NCBI RefSeq assembly: GCF_001686925.1
Contig: NZ_LVEN01000010.1
Span: 248,001 to 312,000, forward strand
Origin: Flavobacterium piscis
Lineage (GTDB): Bacteria; Bacteroidota; Bacteroidia; Flavobacteriales; Flavobacteriaceae
Reading direction: 5' to 3'
DNA: 64,000 nucleotides
Shown: positions 16,263 through 22,167 of the stretch, one piece after another
Layout of the letters: every line of letters begins with the position of its first letter
Numbering within the stretch: the stretch's first letter is position 1
Notes under the pieces: generated by a model
Databases searched by the model: none
What the model saw: the letters and a program-made list of their open reading frames with translations, nothing else
What the model was told of the DNA's origin: nothing
Program-made: the position numbers and the translations under genes

Positions 16263-17081
16263 TTAATTTAATATTTCTTCAAATTGTTTAAAATTTGATT
16301 TTTTTTCGGAATTGTCAAATACTGCAAAAACTATTTTTTTGAAAGCGCCTGCGTATTTTTCTGCAATAATTTCTTTGAATAATTGTGCTACATCTTTGGG
16401 TTCGTTTCTAAAAACCCCACAACCCCAGGCTCCCAAAATCAATGTTTCACTTTTTTGTTTTAATGCAATTGCCAAAACTTTATCCATTCTGTTTTTTAAG
16501 ACCTTTTCTGTTTCAGCAATTTCTTCTTTTCGGTTATGCTGCAGCATCGCGCCTTTATTTGGTGCAGGTGCTGTAATTACGTCTGCGACAAATGGTTTTT
16601 CAAAATAATCTCCATTATCATCATTCCAAAACAAAACATTCGGACTATAAATCATGTAATCTGAATATAAAAACGAAGACTGATTTCTATTAAAGTCATA
16701 CATCGCTTTGTCTTTGATTTGCGTTTCATACAGGTTTGAAGATCTGGCCAGACTTTCTTCCTGAGCCGAAGCGCCTCCTAAAAATCCACCGCCCGGATTT
16801 TTTGCAGAAGCAAAATTTAAAATACAGATTTTACCGTTTTTCTCTTCAGCAATGGCTTCAATTGTAGAACAGTTTTTGGTGACAATTTCTGTTTCAAACG
16901 TATTTGAAATTGGCGTTTTCAGGATTGCATCCCAATCGTTTGGCGCAATTGTAAACGTATTTTGTATGGATTCTTCGAGTTCTTCTTCTATGTTAATCCT
17001 TTTTCCTTTATAATCATAAAAACCATTTTTTATGATTTCTAAGGTTTTATTCGCTATTTCTACTCTGTAATTTTTATTCAT
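16263..17081 (-). CDS. PARG-signature ADP-ribose hydrolase (TIGR02452-like)
   Basis: This 272-residue macrodomain-fold protein carries the poly(ADP-ribose) glycohydrolase signature: GGG at 97-99, seven residues, then QEE at 107-109 (GGGFLGGASAQEE). ILNFASAKNPGGG precedes it and LILGAWGCGVFRNEP follows, as in the bacterial PARG/TIGR02452 group. Bacterial PARGs with this motif cleave ribose-ribose bonds of poly(ADP-ribose) and release ADP-ribose. No PARP-like gene is visible in the window. Its ATG overlaps the stop of the PRPP-synthetase-like gene by 4 bp (ATGA), so these two proteins are made together, and its product may feed that enzyme. Confidence 0.93.
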   Translation of the reverse strand: MNKNYRVEIANKTLEIIKNGFYDYKGKRINIEEELEESIQNTFTIAPNDWDAILKTPISNTFETEIVTKNCSTIEAIAEEKNGKICILNFASAKNPGGGFLGGASAQEESLARSSNLYETQIKDKAMYDFNRNQSSFLYSDYMIYSPNVLFWNDDNGDYFEKPFVADVITAPAPNKGAMLQHNRKEEIAETEKVLKNRMDKVLAIALKQKSETLILGAWGCGVFRNEPKDVAQLFKEIIAEKYAGAFKKIVFAVFDNSEKKSNFKQFEEILN

Positions 17082-17905
17082 AATTCTAATTTTACAACCT
17101 CAACCTTTTCATTATCAAAATCTTTAAAAGAGTTGGTTGTGAATATTTTGTCGAAACAATCTAAAACTTCAAAACCTTTGTTGAAGATTCCGTGGCTTAC
17201 GGCTAAGTATAATTTTCCGGCATTTTTGTTTTTTAATTCTTCGGCTAAGCCAACAAAAGTTCCGCCGCCGTCGCAAATATCATCTACAATTAAACAATCT
17301 ATGCCGTTTAAGTCATCTTCATACACTTTAAAACCAGATAATCTTCCTGTTTTTACATCTCGGCTTTTGCTGCATTCTACTACATCAACTCCGCCTAAAA
17401 ATTCAGACACTTTGTAGATTTTTTTAAGAGCGCCACCATCCGGAGAAATCAATTTTACGTTTTCGCCTGTAACTTTTAGAACTTGTTGAATAAAAGTATG
17501 ATTCGGAATCACTTCGCAATTGTTTACCAATGCCGGAGTAACTTCAGAATGCGCATCAAAAACAAAAACTTTATTCAATTGAAGTCCGTTGATGATATCT
17601 GCATAAACTTTTACAGAAAGCGGTTCTCCTTTTATCATCACACGATCTTGTCTTGCAGCCGGAAAATACGGAATAAACAAATCGATAATTTTCACATCCA
17701 TTCTGCGTAAAGCATCAACTGTAATACACAATAAACCCAAATCGTTGAATGAATTTAAGCGGTGTGTGATGGTTACTTTTTGAGTTGTATCAAAATCCGG
17801 ATTGATTTTAATGTGAGGTTCTCCGCCAGAAAATGTAAAACTTTGAAATTTAATTTCTTCCTGATTTTGAAATGGAGCGAATTGTGGGTCTAGGTTAAGT
17901 ATCAT
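17078..17905 (-). CDS. PRPP-synthetase-like pyrophosphokinase, candidate ADP-ribose pyrophosphokinase
   Basis: The fold of ribose-phosphate pyrophosphokinase is clear: PYFPAARQDR (79-88, canonical PYFGYARQDR), DAHS (117-120), SPDGGALKK (154-162), SKSRDVKTG in the catalytic flexible loop (179-187), and the ribose-phosphate loop IVDDICDGGGTF (206-217). At 275 aa it is shorter than housekeeping Prs (about 310-320 aa). Prs makes PRPP from ribose 5-phosphate and ATP. A short divergent relative, Adps of phage NARP1, instead makes ADP-ribose pyrophosphate. The pairing with a NAMPT-like gene and a PARG-like gene supports the second role, but this is inference. It is the first gene after the strongest promoter in the island. 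Confidence 0.88.
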   Translation of the reverse strand: MILNLDPQFAPFQNQEEIKFQSFTFSGGEPHIKINPDFDTTQKVTITHRLNSFNDLGLLCITVDALRRMDVKIIDLFIPYFPAARQDRVMIKGEPLSVKVYADIINGLQLNKVFVFDAHSEVTPALVNNCEVIPNHTFIQQVLKVTGENVKLISPDGGALKKIYKVSEFLGGVDVVECSKSRDVKTGRLSGFKVYEDDLNGIDCLIVDDICDGGGTFVGLAEELKNKNAGKLYLAVSHGIFNKGFEVLDCFDKIFTTNSFKDFDNEKVEVVKLEL

Positions 17906-17916
17906 AGTTTTTATAG

Positions 17917-17937
17917 TTTGCGTTAATTATACGCAAA
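17917..17937 (-). promoter_or_regulatory. Operator 1, TTTGCGT-N7-ACGCAAA, over the -7 box
   Basis: This 21-bp palindrome with perfect 7-bp arms has its centre at 17927. One arm overlaps the last four bases of the -7 box, so a bound repressor should block promoter opening. The same pattern recurs at 17969-17989. The likely ligand is the NUDIX-winged-helix protein encoded next door. Confidence 0.75.
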
Positions 17938-17964
17938 TGTAGAATTAAATTTTAAATAAACAAA
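17934..17964 (-). promoter_or_regulatory. Promoter of the PRPP-synthetase-like gene and downstream island
   Basis: On the minus strand TTTG (17961-17964) and TACATTTG (17934-17941) are separated by exactly 19 bp, an ideal flavobacterial -33/-7 promoter. The start codon is 28 bp downstream. Operators lie on both sides. Confidence 0.8.
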
Positions 17965-17968
17965 TTAT

Positions 17969-17989
17969 TTTGTGTAAAAATTACGCAAA
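17969..17989 (-). promoter_or_regulatory. Operator 2, TTTGTGT-N7-ACGCAAA, upstream of the -33 box
   Basis: This copy has one mismatch in one arm relative to operator 1 and the same 7-bp spacer. Its centre at 17979 is 52 bp from that of operator 1, close to five helical turns. It overlaps the last codons of the NUDIX gene. Confidence 0.72.
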
Positions 17990-18673
17990 CTTTATTTCGA
18001 AGTGAAAGCCTTTATCTATTAACTCATTGTATTTCAATTTATTAAATCGAAATAATTTTGCCGGACGTCCGCTTTTTATAGGTGAAAATTTTTCTGTTTC
18101 TTCTAAAAACCCATAACTGAGGATTTTTTTTCTAAAATTTCGTCGGTCGATTTCTTTTTCTAAAATGGTACAATAAAGGTTTTCCAGGTCTGAAAACAGA
18201 AATTCCGCCGGAAGCAAATCGAAACCAATTGGTTCGTAAGTCAGTTTTGCTTTTAATCTTAAAATGGCTTTTTCAATAATTAAATTATGATCGAATGCCA
18301 AAGAAGGAATTTCGTCAATTTTATACCATTGTACTTTATCTGCATCGGTATCGGCTTTAATTTCAAGATTCGAAGCATCAACTAAAGCATAATACGCAAC
18401 CGAAATAACACGATTTCTGGAATCTCTGTGAATATCATCGCCAAAAGTGTACAGCTGCTCCATAAAAGTAAGCTGAACATTGGTTTCTTCGTGCAATTCC
18501 CGAATTACAGCATCACTCAAAGATTCATCGTTTTTCACCAATCCGCCGGGTAAAGCCCAATATTTATCGGCTGAACCAAATTTTTGCTCGATTAAAAGAA
18601 CATATAAACCGTTATTTTTATATCCAAAAACAATGGCATCAACGGCGATTCTAATATTTTGTAAATTTTCCAT
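17981..18673 (-). CDS. NUDIX-winged-helix transcriptional regulator (NrtR-like)
   Basis: Residues 8 to about 140 form a NUDIX domain, and residues about 150-230 a winged-helix domain ending SGRPAKLFRFNKLKY. This is the architecture of NrtR, a repressor of NAD+ metabolism released by ADP-ribose. The Nudix box is almost complete: G44, E50, R58, E59, E62 and E63 are present and only the final glycine is replaced (N65), so hydrolysis of ADP-ribose or a related compound may be retained. Two matching palindromes just downstream of the gene are its probable binding sites. A role like that of Bacteroides AraR, a sugar-responsive member of the same family, is less likely here. Confidence 0.88.
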   Translation of the reverse strand: MENLQNIRIAVDAIVFGYKNNGLYVLLIEQKFGSADKYWALPGGLVKNDESLSDAVIRELHEETNVQLTFMEQLYTFGDDIHRDSRNRVISVAYYALVDASNLEIKADTDADKVQWYKIDEIPSLAFDHNLIIEKAILRLKAKLTYEPIGFDLLPAEFLFSDLENLYCTILEKEIDRRNFRKKILSYGFLEETEKFSPIKSGRPAKLFRFNKLKYNELIDKGFHFEIKFA

Positions 18674-18726
18674 AACTTAAAAAAAGAGTTTGCAACGAAT
18701 TGCACTAATTTATCGAATTATTATTT

Positions 18727-18831
18727 TGCCACAGATTAAAAGATTAAAAATGATTTCGAATCTGTGAGAATCTTTTAATCTGTGGCTAACTTTTTAACCA
18801 CAAAAAATTAGTGCTAATTCGTGGAATTCGT
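18727..18831. repeat. Palindromic GCCACAGATTAAAAGATT repeat
   Basis: GCCACAGATTAAAAGATT and AATCTTTTAATCTGTGGC are inverted arms at 18727-18744 and 18767-18784, flanked by AATTGCACTAATT and AATTAGTGCTAATT arms. It belongs to the family found at 47724, 50139 and 52758. It separates the NUDIX and LysR genes. Confidence 0.75.
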
Positions 18832-18863
18832 GGCCAAAAAAAAAGATTTTGTGGCTAAAAAAA

Positions 18864-19769
18864 TTATAATCTATTACCAAAAAACAACTTCAATTCTTTA
18901 GAAATAATATCAAAAAATGAATTCAGATTATTGTTTTTGGCACTCAGTAAATAAACGTATTCTTCCGGTACGTGAAAACTATTCCACAATAATTGCAGTT
19001 TATTTTCTTTGATATATTTTCTCGCGTTACAATTCCAGGTTATGGCTACTCCTTCATTATCTGCCAGCATTCTGAGCATTTCAGATTCTGACGGAATAAT
19101 GTAATTAGGCACCATTGATGGACGTTTTTTATTAAAGGCATGTAGCCAGAATAATTTTATATGTGGAATTCTCGCATCGTGACTGTACCATTTTTGATCA
19201 TTGAGCCATAACTCTAAGTCCGTAAAATTGTCTGCTTTTAATTTCTGGCGAAATTCTGTTGCATCTAAATTTATCGGCGCGACCATGATCAATTTAATTT
19301 TTCCAACGATTTCATAAATAGTGTCAAACGTATCAAACCTTTTTGTTGTGATCGCAAAATCAAGTTTTTTGGCATCTACAAGCGCAAAAAGTGCATCATT
19401 ATCGGCAAAAGTAAAATCGATTAAATCAAATTTAGCTATTAACAAATTCCCAATACAATTAAAAAGGTCTTTAGAAATTCCCACCGATATTAATCGGTTT
19501 GCATCTTCGGCTTTTGCCCTAAATGTATTCTCTACATTTTCAAGACGATCGAGTGCATCAATGATTAAATTATTCAGTAACTTAGCGTATTCCGTTGGTT
19601 CTACGCCCTTTGACTTTCGGTTAAACAATTTATTACCCACATGAGCTTCCAGCATAGAGATTTGCTGGCTAACTGCAGGCTGGCTCATAAACAACTCTTT
19701 TGCAGCGATAGAAAAATTTCCGTTTTTATAAACCGCTTTAAATGTTCTGTACCATTCGAGATTTACCAT
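18864..19769 (-). CDS. LysR family transcriptional regulator
   Basis: Residues 3-62 are the LysR winged helix-turn-helix (FSIAAKELFMSQPAVSQQISMLEAHVG), and the remaining part to residue 301 is the periplasmic-binding-type effector domain. Length is typical. It is divergent from the exported DJ-1 gene, with an 85-bp shared intergenic region, and probably controls that gene and perhaps the alcohol dehydrogenase gene beyond it. On the minus strand TATGTTTG (19789-19796) is its likely -7 box. The effector is unknown, although the neighbours suggest aldehyde stress. Confidence 0.93.
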   Translation of the reverse strand: MVNLEWYRTFKAVYKNGNFSIAAKELFMSQPAVSQQISMLEAHVGNKLFNRKSKGVEPTEYAKLLNNLIIDALDRLENVENTFRAKAEDANRLISVGISKDLFNCIGNLLIAKFDLIDFTFADNDALFALVDAKKLDFAITTKRFDTFDTIYEIVGKIKLIMVAPINLDATEFRQKLKADNFTDLELWLNDQKWYSHDARIPHIKLFWLHAFNKKRPSMVPNYIIPSESEMLRMLADNEGVAITWNCNARKYIKENKLQLLWNSFHVPEEYVYLLSAKNNNLNSFFDIISKELKLFFGNRL

Positions 19770-19830
19770 GACATAAATTTATTTATAACAAACATAGTTT
19801 ATTTTATTTTTACAAATATCACTTAAGCTG

Positions 19831-19838
19831 TAAATTTG
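19831..19838 (+). promoter_or_regulatory. -7 box (TAAATTTG) of the DJ-1 gene
   Basis: TAAATTTG fits TAnnTTTG and lies 16 bp before the ATG at 19855. No TTG -33 box is evident, which would suit activator dependence on the divergent LysR protein. Confidence 0.55.
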
Positions 19839-19854
19839 ATGAAAATTTAAACTT

Positions 19855-20616
19855 ATGAAAAAAATAGCATTACTCGCAATTATAACCTTAACAGCTTTTA
19901 GCTCAACCGCTATAGCTCAAAAAACAAATAAAAAAAGTATGAAAAAAGTATTATTTGTTGTAACCAGTAACGATAAACTGGGCAATACAGGAGAAAAAAC
20001 TGGATTTTGGTCAGAAGAACTTGCTGCTCCTTATTATGAATTATTAGATAAGGGAGTTGAAATTACCATCGCAACTCCGCTTGGAGGTCAGCCGCCAATT
20101 GACCCAAAAAGCGCCGATCCTGCATCTGCAACTGAAGATACAAAACGTTTTGATGCCGATAAAACATTACAGGAAAAATTAAAACACACGCTTAAACTTT
20201 CGACTATTAATCAAGAAGATTATGATGCCGTTTTTTATCCTGGAGGTCACGGGCCACTTTGGGATTTAGTCGAAGATAAAAACTCGATTGCTTTAATCGA
20301 ATCTTTTTATACACACAAAAAACCTGTAGCATTTGTTTGTCACGCTCCGGCAGTTTTGAAAAACGTAAAAGTAAACGGTGAATTTTTAGTAAAAGGAAAA
20401 AAAGTAACCGGTTTTACCAATGAAGAGGAAGAAGCAGTTGGATTAACTAAAGTTGTTCCGTTTTTATTAGAAGATGCTTTGACTCAAAATGGTGCTAAAT
20501 TCTCGAAAATTGAAAACTGGCAACCATATGCTGTAGAAGATGGTCTTTTGATTACAGGTCAAAACCCAGCTTCGTCTAAGCTTGTTGCAGGTAAATTATT
20601 GGAGAAATTAAAATAA
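19855..20616 (+). CDS. DJ-1/PfpI family protein with signal peptide (Hsp31-like)
   Basis: The DJ-1 fold is indicated by GFWSEELAAPYY (50-61), FYPGGHGPLWD (127-137) and the nucleophile elbow AFVCHAPAVL with C162 and H163. The Hsp31-like subgroup has glyoxalase III or deglycase activity on methylglyoxal. Residues 1-22 form a good signal peptide ending IAQ, so the protein is probably periplasmic, unlike most characterised Hsp31 members. An internal ATG at 19939 (MKKVLFVVTSND) marks the usual cytosolic start and could give a second form. The gene neighbours a LysR regulator and an alcohol dehydrogenase. Confidence 0.9.
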   Translation: MKKIALLAIITLTAFSSTAIAQKTNKKSMKKVLFVVTSNDKLGNTGEKTGFWSEELAAPYYELLDKGVEITIATPLGGQPPIDPKSADPASATEDTKRFDADKTLQEKLKHTLKLSTINQEDYDAVFYPGGHGPLWDLVEDKNSIALIESFYTHKKPVAFVCHAPAVLKNVKVNGEFLVKGKKVTGFTNEEEEAVGLTKVVPFLLEDALTQNGAKFSKIENWQPYAVEDGLLITGQNPASSKLVAGKLLEKLK

Positions 20617-20617
20617 G

Positions 20618-20755
20618 ATGCTAAGGTTCTAAGATTTTAGCAACTTAGCGATTAGTGAATCAAAATTAAAATAATAAAAATTGATGTTGAGATTTTGAAT
20701 ATTAAGTTTGAAAAAAAACTTAGAACCTCAGAAACTTAGCATCTCAGAAACTTAA
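20618..20755. repeat. Inverted repeat GATGCTAAGGTTCTAAG ... CTTAGAACCTCAG
   Basis: The gap between the DJ-1 and alcohol dehydrogenase genes begins GATGCTAAGGTTCTAAGATTTTAG and ends with the inverse CTTAGAACCT and CTTAGCATC. It forms a large imperfect hairpin that encloses a promoter-like sequence. Confidence 0.6.
20681..20710 (+). promoter_or_regulatory. Possible promoter of the alcohol dehydrogenase gene
   Basis: TTG (20681-20683) and TAAGTTTG (20703-20710) are separated by 19 bp, as in flavobacterial promoters. The ATG is 50 bp downstream. The sequence lies within a repeat, so the match could be fortuitous. Confidence 0.5.
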
Positions 20756-20760
20756 AAGAC

Positions 20761-21918
20761 ATGTTAAACTTTGAATTATATAATCCGACGAATTTAATCT
20801 TCGGAAAAGGACAAATAGAAAAACTTTCGACTTTGGTTCCAAAAGATGCTAAAATCTTATTGGCTTATGGTGGCGGAAGTATTTTTCAGAACGGAATTCA
20901 CGAACAGGTAATCAAAAATCTTAAAGGTTTTGATATTGTTGAATTTGGCGGAATTGAACCAAATCCTCATTTTGAGACTTTAATGAAAGCTGTAGAAGTA
21001 ATCAAAAAGGAGAAAATTACTTTTATCCTGGCTGTTGGTGGCGGATCTGTTATTGATGGAGTGAAATTCATTTCGGCAGCCGTAAACTTTGACGGAAATC
21101 CGATTGATATTTTGCAAAAACGTTTGTTGATTAAAGAAAATGCAATGCCTTTTGGAACTGTTTTAACTTTACCGGCAACAGGAAGTGAGATGAATTCAGG
21201 AGCTGTAGTTACCATTACCGAAACTCAGGAAAAACTGGCTTTTGGCGGAAGCGCAATGTTTCCTCAATTTTCTATTTGCGATCCAACCGTGATTGCTTCT
21301 TTACCAAAAAGACAATTGCAAAACGGTGTTGTAGATGCCTACACTCATGTAATGGAGCAATACTTAACGTATCCGCACGAAGGGTATTTACAAGATAGAA
21401 TTGCCGAAGGAATTCTTCAAACATTAATTGAAGTGGGTCCAAAAGTGATGGAGAATCCTACTGATTATGCTTTGGCTTCGAACTTTATGTGGAGTTGTAC
21501 AATGGCGTTAAACGGATTGATCCAGAAAGGTGTTCCGTCTGATTGGGCAACGCACATGATTGGTCACGAATTAACTGCTCTATACGGAATTGATCATGCC
21601 AGAACTTTGGCAATTATTGGCCCAAGTTTATACGAGGTGATGTTTGATACCAAAAAAGAAAAATTAGCGCAATACGGAAGAAGAATTTTCGGTTTAACAG
21701 GTGCTGATGACAAAGTAGCGAAAGAAGCGATCAACAAAACTGTTGAATTTTTCCATACTATGGGAATGGATACTAAACTGTCTCAATACATTGAGGATTA
21801 TGGTAAAACGGCAGATTTTATCGTAAATCGTTTCGATAAAAGAGGCTGGAAAGGTTTAGGCGAAAAACAATTGATTACTCTGGATAAGGTAAAATCGATT
21901 GTTGAGATGAGTTACTAG
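20761..21918 (+). CDS. Iron-containing alcohol dehydrogenase (YqhD/BdhA-like)
   Basis: The 385-residue length and motifs match group III metal alcohol dehydrogenases. The NAD(P)-binding GGGSVIDGVKF is at about 98-108, preceded by YGGGSIFQNG near 38-47. Metal ligands appear in DAYTHVMEQY, GHELTALYGIDHARTLAI. YqhD-type enzymes reduce short-chain aldehydes with NADPH, which would fit aldehyde detoxification together with the DJ-1 protein upstream. The natural substrate is not determined by sequence. A strong terminator follows. Confidence 0.93.
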   Translation: MLNFELYNPTNLIFGKGQIEKLSTLVPKDAKILLAYGGGSIFQNGIHEQVIKNLKGFDIVEFGGIEPNPHFETLMKAVEVIKKEKITFILAVGGGSVIDGVKFISAAVNFDGNPIDILQKRLLIKENAMPFGTVLTLPATGSEMNSGAVVTITETQEKLAFGGSAMFPQFSICDPTVIASLPKRQLQNGVVDAYTHVMEQYLTYPHEGYLQDRIAEGILQTLIEVGPKVMENPTDYALASNFMWSCTMALNGLIQKGVPSDWATHMIGHELTALYGIDHARTLAIIGPSLYEVMFDTKKEKLAQYGRRIFGLTGADDKVAKEAINKTVEFFHTMGMDTKLSQYIEDYGKTADFIVNRFDKRGWKGLGEKQLITLDKVKSIVEMSY

Positions 21919-21971
21919 TCGCAGTGACAGTATTCAGTCGCAGTTCAAACTGTAACTGTAAACTTAAAACT

Positions 21972-22011
21972 AAAAAAAAGGCGTTCTTGAATTTTTCAGG
22001 AACGCCTTTTT
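21972..22011 (+). terminator. Rho-independent terminator
   Basis: AAAAGGCGTTCTTGAA pairs with TTCAGGAACGCCTTTT (one G-U pair) and is followed by T residues. It lies 54 bp after the alcohol dehydrogenase stop codon; a CAGTCGCAGT-type repeat lies between them. Confidence 0.85.
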
Positions 22012-22167
22012 ACAATACTAAAACAAAACTAACTAACTCAATTTTTGCTAAACTCATTAAATTCTAATTTACAAGTAGTTATAACGTAGTGGTTTTATTT
22101 TTATTGTGTATAATTAAAAATAATTTTTTATTTTTTTTAATCATCTTTTAAAATTACAGAAAACAGC

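Noticed and set aside
8110..18673. Prophage or recently acquired mobile island
   Set aside because: I see no integrase, transposase, tRNA target, direct-repeat ends or obvious change in base composition. The intergenic repeats are the same families as in the rest of the window.
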